A DNA stretch of 64,000 bases from Myxococcales bacterium. GTDB taxonomy: Bacteria > Myxococcota_A > Polyangia > Polyangiales > Houyiibacteriaceae. The notes beneath the pieces were generated by a model that was given only the letters and a program-made list of their open reading frames with translations, was not told the origin of the DNA and did no database searches. The translations under genes were made by a program, and so were the position numbers. This document shows positions 28,629-37,183 of this stretch, in pieces; position 1 is the stretch's first letter, and every line of letters starts with the position of its first letter. Location of the stretch: the NCBI GenBank assembly GCA_029861865.1, contig JAOTYL010000007.1:62001-126000 (forward strand). The letters are read 5' to 3'.

Positions 28629-29402
28629 GTGAGCGTTTCCGAGGGCAGGGTGGTCGTCACCGGCGCGACCAGGGGAATCGGTCGTGCCACGGCGCACGCG
28701 ATTCTCGAACGGGGTGGCCAGGTGATCGCGATCGGTCGTGACGCCGGCCTCCTCGATGAGTTGCGCCGTGAAGACGAGGAGCGCGTCCGGATCGTGGCGG
28801 CAGACCTCACAGATCTGGAAAACCTGCCGTCCGTCGCCGAAGAGGCCTTCGCTGCGTTCGAAGGCGTGGATGGCCTGGTCAACAATGCAGGGATGGCGCG
28901 GCACGAGCGCGTCGGGACGATCCAGCTCGAGTCACTCGAAGCGCAACTTCGGCTCAACCTCATGGCGCCCCTCTTGTTGTCGCAGCTCGTCGCTGAGCAC
29001 TTCGGCAGCCGGGGTGGGGCGATCGTCAACGTGTCGAGCACACTTTCCGAGCGAGTCGCGTCCGGGACCGCAGCCTATGCCGCAAGCAAGGCCGCGCTCA
29101 ACGCGATCACCAAGGCGCTTGCGCTCGAGCTCGCACCCGGCGTTCGCGTCAACGCCGTTCTTCCCGGGGTCGTCGACACCGATATGATTCGCGCGCCACG
29201 GCTCCGCGCAGGAGAAACGCCCCCGCTTGGTAAGGAGCTCGAAGCACGTATTGCGGCTCAGCTCGAGGCCCTGCGGTCGCGGCACCCGATCGGCCGGCTG
29301 GGACGGCCTGAAGACGTGGCGACGGTGATCGTGGGATTGCTCGATCATCCGTGGCAAACAGGAAGCCTCGTCACGATCGACGGGGGTCTTTCGATTGCGT
29401 AG
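28629..29402 (+). CDS. Short-chain dehydrogenase/reductase
   Basis: 257 residues, classical SDR: NAD(P)-binding TGATRGIG near residue 11, LVNNAGMA near 90, catalytic serine in VNVSSTLS and YAASK near residue 155, and the C-terminal GSLVTIDGG typical of FabG-like reductases. The start is GTG at 28629, one base after the FolB-cupin stop, implying co-transcription. A pteridine reductase (FolM-like) role next to folB is possible but unproven; a 3-oxoacyl-ACP reductase role is equally compatible. Confidence 0.88.
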   Translation: MSVSEGRVVVTGATRGIGRATAHAILERGGQVIAIGRDAGLLDELRREDEERVRIVAADLTDLENLPSVAEEAFAAFEGVDGLVNNAGMARHERVGTIQLESLEAQLRLNLMAPLLLSQLVAEHFGSRGGAIVNVSSTLSERVASGTAAYAASKAALNAITKALALELAPGVRVNAVLPGVVDTDMIRAPRLRAGETPPLGKELEARIAAQLEALRSRHPIGRLGRPEDVATVIVGLLDHPWQTGSLVTIDGGLSIA

Positions 29403-29443
29403 GGTTGAAGACCCTCGCTTTTTCTCACAGACTCCGGGCGGCC

Positions 29444-29983
29444 GTGGCTCAAACCCAGAAAGTCGTCCTCGACGCGGACGCTATTCGACGTAGCGTGCGA
29501 CGTGTAGCAGTGGCGATTCTGGAGGCGACCTCGGGTATCGAGGATCTCACGCTCGTGGGCATCCGACGCGGTGGAGTCGCCATTGCGGCACGAATCGCCG
29601 AGGAGATCGCAGAAGCGGAGGGGAAAGCACCGCCGATTGGCACCGTAGACATCTCCCTCTATCGAGACGACGCCGCGACCGCGCTCCCGAATCCCAAGAT
29701 CGGTCCGACCGACATACCGTTCGACGTGAGCGGAAGGCACGTCGTGCTGGTCGATGATGTTCTTCAGTCCGGCAGGACGGTTCGCGCTGCGATCGAATGC
29801 CTTCAAGACTACGGGCGCCCGGCACGCGTGTGGCTTGCAGTGCTCTGTGATCGGGGCGGCCGTGAGCTTCCGATCGCGCCGGATTTCGTCGGCAGGACCA
29901 TCGAGGTGGATGAACGCGGCCGCGTCGACGTCTGGATAGATGCCGCAGGCCCTGACCGTGTCGTTCTCACCGAGGGCGGGTGA
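29444..29983 (+). CDS. pyrR: PyrR bifunctional regulator / uracil phosphoribosyltransferase
   Basis: 179 residues with the PRPP-binding motif VVLVDDVLQSGRTVRAA and the N-terminal VLDADAIRRSVRRVAVAI helix of PyrR. In other bacteria PyrR controls pyr genes by binding mRNA, and has weak UPRTase activity. I chose the GTG at 29444 because it gives the usual PyrR length; the frame is open further upstream into the SDR gene. No obvious anti-antiterminator is visible in the short 41-base gap before it. Its stop overlaps the pyrB ATG. Confidence 0.92.
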   Translation: MAQTQKVVLDADAIRRSVRRVAVAILEATSGIEDLTLVGIRRGGVAIAARIAEEIAEAEGKAPPIGTVDISLYRDDAATALPNPKIGPTDIPFDVSGRHVVLVDDVLQSGRTVRAAIECLQDYGRPARVWLAVLCDRGGRELPIAPDFVGRTIEVDERGRVDVWIDAAGPDRVVLTEGG

Positions 29984-30936
29984 TGGAGACATTCGCTCAT
30001 CGTCACCTCCTCGACATAGAGGGCCTCACGCGTTCCGAGGTCGAACGCATCCTAGACACGGCTAAAGCCTTTTTCGAGGTGTCCCGCAGGCCGGTTCGCA
30101 AGGTCCCAACCCTGCGCGGGAAGACGGTCATCAACTTGTTTTACGAGTCGTCGACCCGCACCCGGACCTCATTCGAGCTCGCCGGCAAGCGGTTGAGCGC
30201 TGATGTCATCAACATGAATATCTCCGCGTCGAGCGTGAGCAAAGGCGAAACGCTCCAAGATACGTGCCGAACGCTCGCAGCCATGCACCCGGATGTCGTC
30301 GTCATTCGTCACTGGGCCGCCGGCGCACCGAACTACGTGGCCTCCAGAATCGATTGCAGCGTCATTAATGCGGGCGACGGAATGCACGCGCATCCGACCC
30401 AGGCGTTGCTCGACGCATTCACGATTCGCAGACACCGGGGAACCCTCGAGAATCTAGTCGTCACCATCTGCGGCGATGTCGCGCATTCTCGGGTGGCGCG
30501 CTCCAACGCCAACCTGTTGAAGCTCTTTGGATGCGAGGTGCGCGTAGTTGGGCCCCGGACGCTACTTCCAGCGGCGGTCGATTCGCTCGGGGTGCGGGTC
30601 TACGACCGACTCGATGAGGCGCTCGAGGGTGCGGACGTGGTCATGGTTCTCCGTATTCAGAGCGAACGCCTCGAAGGGGCTCTTCTGCCTAGCCTTCGGG
30701 AGTACGCCAGGACGTTTGGTATCGGAGCAAAGGCGATGGCTCTCGCCAAGCCGGACGCGATCGTGATGCATCCCGGCCCGATGAATCGCGGCGTCGAAAT
30801 CGAAAGCGAAGTCGCGGACAGCGACCGCAGCGTCGTGTTGTCTCAGGTCGAGTCCGGCGTTGCCGTCCGGATGGCTTTGCTCTACCTCCTGGCGGGCGAG
30901 GCTACGGAGTCGCCCGCAATCGGTGAAGTGGGTTGA
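29983..30936 (+). CDS. pyrB: Aspartate carbamoyltransferase, catalytic subunit
   Basis: 317 residues. Second step of pyrimidine synthesis: carbamoyl phosphate plus aspartate gives carbamoylaspartate. The carbamoyl-phosphate loop is YESSTRTRTSFELAGKRL near residue 45, followed by SSVSKGETLQDT and the aspartate-binding region with HPGPMNRGVEI. The ATG at 29983 shares a base with the pyrR stop; a GTG one codon earlier is possible. A dihydroorotase gene, often next, is replaced by a NamZ-like gene. Confidence 0.96.
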   Translation: METFAHRHLLDIEGLTRSEVERILDTAKAFFEVSRRPVRKVPTLRGKTVINLFYESSTRTRTSFELAGKRLSADVINMNISASSVSKGETLQDTCRTLAAMHPDVVVIRHWAAGAPNYVASRIDCSVINAGDGMHAHPTQALLDAFTIRRHRGTLENLVVTICGDVAHSRVARSNANLLKLFGCEVRVVGPRTLLPAAVDSLGVRVYDRLDEALEGADVVMVLRIQSERLEGALLPSLREYARTFGIGAKAMALAKPDAIVMHPGPMNRGVEIESEVADSDRSVVLSQVESGVAVRMALLYLLAGEATESPAIGEVG

Positions 30937-32105
30937 CGGCGGTTCAGACAGGGCTCGACCGTATTGCGAGCGATGATTCGGACGCGGTTCGTTTGATCCG
31001 CGGGCGTAAGGTGGGGCTTCTCGGGCACGCTGCGAGTGTCGATTGCAAGCTTCGGGCCGCGAGCGTTGTCTTGGCTGATGTCGGTGCGAAGGTCTCGGCG
31101 CTTTTCGGCCCCGAGCACGGCTTCGCCGGCGCCGCGCAAGACATGGTTGGTGTCGGGAGCTCCATCTCCCAGATTCCGATGTACTCGCTCTACGGAGGCG
31201 GCCCAGAGGATCTCAGCCCGCGGCCCGAGTGGCTCGACGGCCTCGATGTCGTCGTCATCGATCTTCAAGACGTTGGCTCTCGCTACTACACTTATGTGTG
31301 GACCGCCGCGTTGATGCTCAAAGCGGCGGCGTCCGTCGGAATTGAGGTGGTGGTACTCGACCGGCCAAACCCACTTGGGGGGGTCCGCGTGGAGGGCGCG
31401 CCTCAGAGGGATGGCTATCTTTCCTTTGTAGGCCTCTATCCCGTGCCTGTCCGTCATGGCCTGACGATCGCCGAGCTCTTATCAAGGGTTGCAAACCGCG
31501 AGAACATCCCGCGTGACGCCCTACGCGTCATCCCGATGCGCGGCTGGCAGCGTTCGATGACTTGGAGTCAAACCGGTCTTCCGTGGGTGATGCCATCTCC
31601 CAACATGCCGACCTGGGATACCGCCCTCGTTTACCCGGGCGGCTGCCTCGTCGAGGGCACGAAGCTGTCCGAAGGTCGGGGCACCACTCGCCCCTTCGAG
31701 ATCTGGGGCGGGCCGGACTTGGACGTGGCTAACCTGCTGGCTCTGGATCTCCACGGCGCGACCCTTCGCCCGGTCGAGTTTACCCCGACTTTTCACAAGC
31801 ACGCCGGACAGTCCTGCAAGGGGGTGCAGGTGCACGTGAACGACCCTTGGGTGTTTCGCCCGTACGAAGCGTATCAGCGAATGTTGGCGGCAGTGCTCCA
31901 GTCGGTGCCGACTAAGGCGAGATGGCGGACGGAGACCTACGAATTCGTTTCCGATCGGCCTGCGATCGATCTTCTCACAGGCGGTCCGGAATTCCGAACT
32001 GCGATCGATCAGGGTGCGTCGCTCGATGATGGGCTCGCCCTCGAAGCGCGGGGCGCCGCGCAATTCGATGATGATCGACGCGCATCGTGGCTTTATGAGA
32101 AGTGA
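30933..32105 (+). CDS. NamZ-type exo-beta-N-acetylmuramidase (DUF1343)
   Basis: 390 residues matching the DUF1343/NamZ family (GH171), which removes terminal MurNAc from peptidoglycan fragments. Supporting segments: ALFGPEHGFAGAAQ near residue 70, IDLQDVGSRYYTYVWT near 110, VLDRPNPLGG near 145 and WVMPSPNMPTWDTALVYPGG near 210. No clear signal peptide is seen with the TTG start at 30933, which overlaps the pyrB stop; export, if any, would need another start. A role in cell-wall turnover or recycling is inferred from the family. Confidence 0.85.
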   Translation: MTAVQTGLDRIASDDSDAVRLIRGRKVGLLGHAASVDCKLRAASVVLADVGAKVSALFGPEHGFAGAAQDMVGVGSSISQIPMYSLYGGGPEDLSPRPEWLDGLDVVVIDLQDVGSRYYTYVWTAALMLKAAASVGIEVVVLDRPNPLGGVRVEGAPQRDGYLSFVGLYPVPVRHGLTIAELLSRVANRENIPRDALRVIPMRGWQRSMTWSQTGLPWVMPSPNMPTWDTALVYPGGCLVEGTKLSEGRGTTRPFEIWGGPDLDVANLLALDLHGATLRPVEFTPTFHKHAGQSCKGVQVHVNDPWVFRPYEAYQRMLAAVLQSVPTKARWRTETYEFVSDRPAIDLLTGGPEFRTAIDQGASLDDGLALEARGAAQFDDDRRASWLYEK

Positions 32106-33085
32106 CGGTAGCCAGGCCGGTCGAATTCGACGGGCCGACCCTCGTGATCGAGGATTCGAACTTCGCGCACTCCGACGATTTCGCCGATCGAAGTGGCTGG
32201 TATCCCGGCGGTGTCAGGGGGTGCCGTGAACAAGAGCTCATAATCCTCGCCACCGGTGAGCGCGAGCTCGATTGGATCGAGGTCGAGGGCGGTGCAGAGC
32301 TCTCCGTAACCTGGCGCCGTCGGAACATCGCTTGCGTGGATCATCGCGCCCACGCCCGAAGCTGCACAGAGGTGTTGTAAGTCCTGGAGACAACCATCCG
32401 AGATATCGATCATGGCCGTCGCGTAGCGGGTCAGCTCCTGCACGATGGCGCCATGCACTGGCGGGCGACGCCATCGCGCGACGAAGCTCTCTGCGTTCTC
32501 GAGGTCGGACGCCCCTGCTTTCAGAATCTCCAGACCGAGGGCCGCCGCTCCGAGCTCGCCAGTGACGTAAACCTGATCGCCGGGGCGCGCGCCGCTTCGG
32601 GTCAACGGTTTCGCTTCTGGCAGGCCAAAGACGGTGGTTGTGATGGAGAGCGAACGGCCGTGACTGAGGTTCCCCCCGATGATCCGCGCACCCGTAAGCT
32701 CTGACGCCTCCGCAATGCCCTCGATGAGCTCGCGAAAATCCACATCGGTAAAAGCGTCCGGCAGGGTCAGAGCGATCACTGCTGCGGTCGGGTTTGATGC
32801 CATCGCCCAGACATCGCTCGCCGCAGTGATCACGGCGCGCAGTCCCAACTCGCGACAGGAGATCAGGTCACGACGAAAGTGGACGTCTTCGACTTGTACA
32901 TCGACGGTCACGATGGTCGGCCGATCTCCAAAATCGACGACGGCCGCATCGTCGCCAATCCCCACGATCACCTCAGAAAAGGGGACTGTCCCCTTTTTCT
33001 CGCCGGTTAACCCCTCAGAAAAGGGGACTGTCCCCTTTTCGAAGCGCCTTTTTATCCAGTCGATTTTGGCGAATTCGTCATGCAT
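32093..33085 (-). CDS. thiL: Thiamine-monophosphate kinase with repeat insertion
   Basis: Phosphorylates thiamine monophosphate to the active cofactor TPP. Of 330 residues, the ThiL core is clear: VGIGDDAAVVDF, TVDVQVEDVHFRRD, IIGGNLSHG, IDISDGCLQDL and ALTGGEDYELLF. The N-terminus MHDEFAKIDWIKRRF is normal, but residues 16-38 are a direct repeat of KGTVPFS encoded by two palindromic elements 42 bases apart. These keep the frame. The ATG at 33085 overlaps the histidine kinase stop by 8 bases. The 3' end overlaps the convergent namZ-like gene by 13 bases. Confidence 0.93.
   Translation of the reverse strand: MHDEFAKIDWIKRRFEKGTVPFSEGLTGEKKGTVPFSEVIVGIGDDAAVVDFGDRPTIVTVDVQVEDVHFRRDLISCRELGLRAVITAASDVWAMASNPTAAVIALTLPDAFTDVDFRELIEGIAEASELTGARIIGGNLSHGRSLSITTTVFGLPEAKPLTRSGARPGDQVYVTGELGAAALGLEILKAGASDLENAESFVARWRRPPVHGAIVQELTRYATAMIDISDGCLQDLQHLCAASGVGAMIHASDVPTAPGYGELCTALDLDPIELALTGGEDYELLFTAPPDTAGIPATSIGEIVGVREVRILDHEGRPVEFDRPGYRHFS
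32977..33039. repeat. Two GGGGACTGTCCCC palindromes in tandem inside thiL
   Basis: AAAAGGGGAC-T-GTCCCCTTTT occurs at 32977-32997 and again at 33019-33039 with a period of exactly 42 bases (14 codons). Flanking CCTCAG is also repeated, so it is a direct repeat of a larger unit. Read on the coding strand each copy encodes KGTVPFS. The same element (other strand) sits at the mlaF stop. Confidence 0.9.
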
Positions 33086-34484
33086 CGTCGTCAGCAGCTG
33101 GAAGCTTGATGACGAACACTGTGCCTGCGTCCACCTCGCTGGTCACTTCGATTTTTCCGTCGTGCCCGTCGACCAGTTGCTTGACGATGGAGAGTCCGAG
33201 GCCGGCCCCCCCGTGCTCGCGCGTCGTGCCTCCATCGATCTGATAGAAAGCGTCGAAAATTCGAGCAAGTTTGTCTTCCGGGATGCCGCGCCCGGTGTCG
33301 CGCACCGTCAGCACGACGGCGGGCCGAGTGCTCCGGAACAATGCGGCCCCAAGTCCCTCGGTAACGCCTGAATCGAGTGATCCGGGCTCGGCCGAAAGCT
33401 CTACCTCGCCTCCCTCCGGTGTGAACTTCACCGCGTTTTCCGCGAGGTTCACGATGATTTGCCGAAGGCGCACCGGGTCTCCGTAAACCTTGGGTGTGTC
33501 TTCATCGACGTCGATTTGCAGACTGACGTTGCCGCGATTCGCTGCAGGTACGACGGTCGATCCCACATCTGACAGGAGGGCCTTCGCGTCGACCGCTTTC
33601 TTTTTCAGCCTCAGCGAGTCGGCCTCGAGTTGCCCGAGGTCGAGCAAGCTGCTGATCAACCCCAACAACTGGTCGGCCTTGCCGCGGATCGTTCGAAGAA
33701 ACTCGGACTGGCCGTCGCTGAGCGCGCCCGCTGCACCGCTTTCGAGCATCTCGGCATAGCCGATGATCGATGTCAGGGGAGTGCGAAGCTCGTGACTGAC
33801 GGTCGCCAGAAAGCTCGACTTGAGCTTGTCGAGCTCTTTGAGCTCCTCGAAGGAAGCTTTGAGACGCTCGTTCTTTTCGGCGAGCTCTCTATAGTTTTCT
33901 CGCACGTTGGCGACCTGCATCGTCGAGGCCAGCTGAGCACGATGCCCGGAAAACACCAAAAGCTCGAGCACGGCCTGCAGATGCGCTGAAAGCTTTTCCG
34001 CAACATCATCGCGAACCCGGGGCATCGCGGTAAAATGCGCGAGCGCTATCTTTGCGTCGATCGCCGAATCCACCGACAACAGCGACGCTGGAGCAGCTTT
34101 CGTGCCGGCCGGCACGTAGGGCCCCAAGATGAATCGTCCGATCAAGCGACCCTGATAGAAGAGGGGAGCCACGCGGTAGACGGCACCGGTGAAACACGGG
34201 TGAACTATCGCCCGATCGGTCGGCTCCACGTCGCGGACCGCGCTGACGGTGTTGGCGCATGCCTTCTCCCCGCCAGCAAGTGTATTGAGGTAGCGACAAA
34301 GCGGTCGATCCTGATGTGCGTCGGCAAGCAAGTCGCCCTCATGCGAAACCACGCGCACTGGAAGCCCAAACAAGGCAAAAAAGGATTTGCACACCGTGGT
34401 GACGGCGTCCCTGCCCAGCACGTCCTCGAGACGGATGACGTCTCCCATCAAGAGGTCTGCAGCATTGGTGTCGTCGTGCATCAT
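33078..34484 (-). CDS. PocR-domain sensor histidine kinase
   Basis: 468 residues. Residues about 18-125 match the PocR sensory domain, with three spaced cysteines (63, 76, 97) and LIGRFILGPYVP. A coiled linker near 195-225 leads to the HisKA domain with phospho-acceptor His231 in SHELRTPLTS. The ATPase domain shows NLAENAVKFT, DTGRGIPED and GGAGLGLSIV. No membrane segment is visible, so it should be cytosolic. No response regulator is adjacent. It overlaps the GTPase stop by 4 bases and thiL by 8, suggesting one operon. Confidence 0.92.
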   Translation of the reverse strand: MMHDDTNAADLLMGDVIRLEDVLGRDAVTTVCKSFFALFGLPVRVVSHEGDLLADAHQDRPLCRYLNTLAGGEKACANTVSAVRDVEPTDRAIVHPCFTGAVYRVAPLFYQGRLIGRFILGPYVPAGTKAAPASLLSVDSAIDAKIALAHFTAMPRVRDDVAEKLSAHLQAVLELLVFSGHRAQLASTMQVANVRENYRELAEKNERLKASFEELKELDKLKSSFLATVSHELRTPLTSIIGYAEMLESGAAGALSDGQSEFLRTIRGKADQLLGLISSLLDLGQLEADSLRLKKKAVDAKALLSDVGSTVVPAANRGNVSLQIDVDEDTPKVYGDPVRLRQIIVNLAENAVKFTPEGGEVELSAEPGSLDSGVTEGLGAALFRSTRPAVVLTVRDTGRGIPEDKLARIFDAFYQIDGGTTREHGGAGLGLSIVKQLVDGHDGKIEVTSEVDAGTVFVIKLPAADDDA

Positions 34485-35155
34485 CGCCCGCGTTGCCTCG
34501 GGTCGTGTTTGAGCGTGGACTCGACCTCTGTGATGAGGCGAGTCGGGTTGATTCCGAATTTCTCTTCGAGCTCGTGTTCCTTCTCGAGGTTGTTCCAGGT
34601 TTCTCGAACCAGGCCCAACAACGTTTGAACGACCCCGTAGCCTCGAGTGGCGATTGCTTTGTAGATCGTGGCCCGGCTTTGGGCGGATATCGCCTCCAGC
34701 TCTTCGTCTGTTCGAATCCCTTCGAGGTCCCGTTTGTTGAACTGAATGACGATCGGAATTTGTTCGGGATCGATCCCGATCTCGGCGAGGTTCTCTTTGA
34801 GGTTGGCGAACGATTCCCGGTTTGCATCGTCCTCGCTGCGCTGCGAGTCGGCTACGAACGCGACCCCATCAGCTGCTTGAAGAACGAGCCGGCGCGTCGT
34901 GTTGTGCATCACCTGTCCTGGAACGGTGAAGAGCTTCAAGCGCACCTTGAGCCCACTCTCCGAGCTCACGGTGATGGGGAGCATGTCAAAGAACAGGGTT
35001 CGATCATTTTGGGTTTCGAGAGTCATCAGCTCTCCACGCGTATTCGACGCAGCGAGCCAATGGATTGCCCGCAGATTCGTCGTTTTGCCACTCAGCGCCG
35101 GCCCGTAATACACGAGCTTCACAGTCAGCTCTTTCGCCCCGAAATCTACTTGCAT
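34481..35155 (-). CDS. MglA-like small Ras-type GTPase
   Basis: 224 residues. The N-terminal segment VKLVYYGPALSGKTTNL carries the P-loop (about residues 18-26). DRTLFFDMLP and FTVPGQVMHNTTRR correspond to switch regions, with the TVPGQ typical of MglA rather than eukaryotic Ras. VIQFNKRDL is the guanine-specificity motif. MglA proteins set cell polarity and motility in myxobacteria; this may be a paralogue, since no mglB roadblock gene is next to it. A C-terminal extension of about 30 charged residues follows the G domain. Confidence 0.9.
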   Translation of the reverse strand: MQVDFGAKELTVKLVYYGPALSGKTTNLRAIHWLAASNTRGELMTLETQNDRTLFFDMLPITVSSESGLKVRLKLFTVPGQVMHNTTRRLVLQAADGVAFVADSQRSEDDANRESFANLKENLAEIGIDPEQIPIVIQFNKRDLEGIRTDEELEAISAQSRATIYKAIATRGYGVVQTLLGLVRETWNNLEKEHELEEKFGINPTRLITEVESTLKHDPRQRGR

Positions 35156-35186
35156 GCCGTGTTGAACATGCGCTCTGACCGCGAGC

Positions 35187-35513
35187 CTATCCCCGCATCA
35201 TGAGCCACGCGCCCACCCCCATTAGGCCCAACATCATAGCGAACGCGACCCACTGAAGCGTTCTTTTGTGCTCTACCGTCGCGGGCGTGACTCGGGTGTC
35301 CTCTAGTTGCTGGGTGGCCAGCGCGATCAACCTGTCGATCTGCTTGGAGGCTTCCTCACGGCGTGAGGGGTCGTATTCGCGAACCTGCCGGTAGCGTTTG
35401 CCCGCTTCGGACAGTCGATCGAGGGAGACGCAAACCGCGACGAATCGCCGGTGCGCTTCTGCGTTCCCCCACTCGGCCTCGACCCGCGCCCACGCTTCGT
35501 CGATCGGATCCAC
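35187..35513 (-). CDS. Small C-terminally anchored helical protein
   Basis: 108 residues. The first 70 are helical and charged with TPR-like spacing (LDRLSEAGKRYRQVREYDP). The C-terminal end (WVAFAMMLGLMGVGAWLMM) is one membrane segment with almost no tail after it, so the soluble part is probably cytosolic. GTG start at 35513. It is the first gene of the run GTPase-kinase-thiL. Function unknown; it could tether the GTPase or kinase to the membrane. Confidence 0.65.
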   Translation of the reverse strand: MDPIDEAWARVEAEWGNAEAHRRFVAVCVSLDRLSEAGKRYRQVREYDPSRREEASKQIDRLIALATQQLEDTRVTPATVEHKRTLQWVAFAMMLGLMGVGAWLMMRG

Positions 35514-35736
35514 CGACTACCGAGGATAGCACGAGCCGCTGCGGACAAAACTGGCTCAAAATTGCCAATAGAAATGCCAATTCTGCTGAAGCTGCTCGGC
35601 TGTGGAAGCGGCGCGCACCGCGCAAGCGTTGATCGAAATGACAGATCGGTTTCCCACCGTGGATTCCGCGACCGATACCCCCCTACATCATTGGAAAAAA
35701 CGTATTGGATTCGATAACTTGCACAACAGAAAGAAG

Positions 35737-35766
35737 TTGACATGGGTGGCGCTCGCCCCTTAGCTT
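35737..35766 (+). promoter_or_regulatory. Candidate sigma-70 promoter for mraZ
   Basis: Perfect -35 hexamer TTGACA at 35737-35742, but the -10 position is weak (TAGCTT at 35761-35766, 18-base spacing). It lies just before the MraZ-type repeats. Confidence 0.35.
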
Positions 35767-35776
35767 CCGACCTTAG

Positions 35777-35801
35777 TGGGAACCAGTGGGATCAAGTGCC
35801 A
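35777..35801 (+). promoter_or_regulatory. Putative MraZ operator (TGGGN direct repeats)
   Basis: TGGGA at 35777 and 35787 and a degenerate TGCCA at 35797 are spaced exactly 10 bases apart (5-base spacers). MraZ in E. coli binds TGGGN repeats with 5-base spacers upstream of its own gene. The site is 43-67 bases before the mraZ start, so autoregulation of the whole cluster is likely. Confidence 0.7.
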
Positions 35802-35843
35802 ATCCATCCTCAACTGGCCCCCAACTAGGGACGCGAGGATAAG

Positions 35844-36296
35844 TTGTTCCGAGGACGCTACGAGCACAGCATCGATGCCAAAGGCCGCACGTCGGTACCC
35901 TCGCGCTTCCGCGAGGTGATGACTGCTCAAGGCGACTCGAAGCTGGTGCTGACCACCGGCTTGGACGCTTGCCTGGTCGCCTATCCCATGGCCGAGTGGA
36001 TTGCCTTCGAGGACCGCTTGTCGCTGCTTCCTCAGTTCGACGCCGACGTAGTGACCTTGAAGCGCATCTACGTGTCCGGGGCGGTCGAGTGCGATGTCGA
36101 TAAAGTAGGCCGCTTGCTGATCCCAGCCGCGCTGCGAAAGCACGCTCGGCTCAAGCGGGATGCGCTTTGGGCAGGCATGGGCGCTTTTATCGAGCTCTGG
36201 TCGAAAGAAACATTCGAAGGCCTTCGCAAGGACGCCCTGTCTGACGATGGCCGTCGTCTGGCCATCTCCAAGCGGTTGGCGGAGCTCGGGCTGTGA
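35844..36296 (+). CDS. mraZ: Transcriptional regulator MraZ
   Basis: 150-residue DNA-binding protein made of two SpoVT/AbrB-like halves. It starts MFRGRYEHSIDAKGRTSVPSRF and has the matching second-half VDKVGRLLIPAALRKHA near residue 85. It represses the dcw promoter in model bacteria. TTG start at 35844 with GAGG five bases upstream. Its stop shares a base with the rsmH ATG. Confidence 0.95.
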   Translation: MFRGRYEHSIDAKGRTSVPSRFREVMTAQGDSKLVLTTGLDACLVAYPMAEWIAFEDRLSLLPQFDADVVTLKRIYVSGAVECDVDKVGRLLIPAALRKHARLKRDALWAGMGAFIELWSKETFEGLRKDALSDDGRRLAISKRLAELGL

Positions 36297-37183
36297 TGAG
36301 CTTCGACCACACGCCCGTGTTGCTCGAAGAAGTGCTCGAGTGTCTACGCCCGATCTCGGGTGGCGTGTATGCCGACGTTACCGTCGGTGGCGGAGGCCAC
36401 GCTCGGGCTATCCTCGACCGAAGCGCCCCCGACGGTCGGCTGGTGGGCACCGATCGGGACCCACAGGCAATCGACGCCGCACACGCAGCCCTTCATGAGT
36501 ATCGCGATCGAGTTACTTTGCGTAAGGCTCGCATGCGTGATCTTTCCGATGTGTTGCGCTCGGTAGGGATCGCGCAGGTCGACGGAATCGTCGCCGATCT
36601 TGGTGTCAGCTCGGCGCAGCTCGACCAACAGGATCGAGGTTTTTCGCTTCTGAAGGACGGTCCGATCGACATGCGCATGGACCCGACGGAAGGAGAAACG
36701 GCCCTCGAGCTGATCGCGAGAACCGACGCTGAAGAGCTCGCGAACGTGATCTATCAATACGGAGAAGAGGGGCGCTCACGTCGCATCGCGCGCTCATTGC
36801 GGCACGCGTACGAAGAAGGCGGGCTCGAAACCACGGCTGACCTGCGTCGGGCTGTCCATCGCGCGACTGGCCCGCGCCGCGGCCGCATCGATCCCGCGAC
36901 GAAAACGTTTCAGGCACTTCGTATCGCGGTCAACGAGGAGCTTTCTGAGCTCGAGTCGCTGCTCGAGCAGTTGCCGCGTGTACTTCGCGAAGGTGGGGTC
37001 GCAGCGATCATCAGCTTTCATTCCCTCGAGGACCGAATGGTGAAGCATTCGTTTCGCGACAGCTCTCACCTGACGCCGCTCACCAAGCGTCCCGTAATTG
37101 CATCGGGCGAGGAACGACAGAACAACCCAAGGTCCCGAAGCGCCAAGCTCCGGGCGGCGCGCAGGTTGGAGGTGGCGGCGTGA
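36296..37183 (+). CDS. rsmH: 16S rRNA (cytosine-1402-N4) methyltransferase
   Basis: 295 residues. SAM-dependent methylation of C1402 in the 16S rRNA decoding site. N-terminal HTPVLLEEVLECL, then the SAM motif DVTVGGGGHARAIL near residue 30, ADLGVSSAQLDQQDRGFS, and C-terminal FHSLEDRMVKHSFR. The ATG at 36296 overlaps the mraZ stop; a GTG one codon earlier is possible. Confidence 0.95.
   Translation: MSFDHTPVLLEEVLECLRPISGGVYADVTVGGGGHARAILDRSAPDGRLVGTDRDPQAIDAAHAALHEYRDRVTLRKARMRDLSDVLRSVGIAQVDGIVADLGVSSAQLDQQDRGFSLLKDGPIDMRMDPTEGETALELIARTDAEELANVIYQYGEEGRSRRIARSLRHAYEEGGLETTADLRRAVHRATGPRRGRIDPATKTFQALRIAVNEELSELESLLEQLPRVLREGGVAAIISFHSLEDRMVKHSFRDSSHLTPLTKRPVIASGEERQNNPRSRSAKLRAARRLEVAA

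Larger units (their letters stand above)
35514..35843. other. 330-base intergenic region upstream of the dcw cluster
   Basis: No convincing gene. It separates divergent transcription units and should hold the dcw promoter. Visible elements: a TTGACA at 35737-35742, an alternative TTGGAA (35691) with GATAAC (35713), and the MraZ-type repeats listed separately. Spaced ATTGCCAAT/ATGCCAATT repeats near 35565-35585 are unexplained. Confidence 0.6.
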
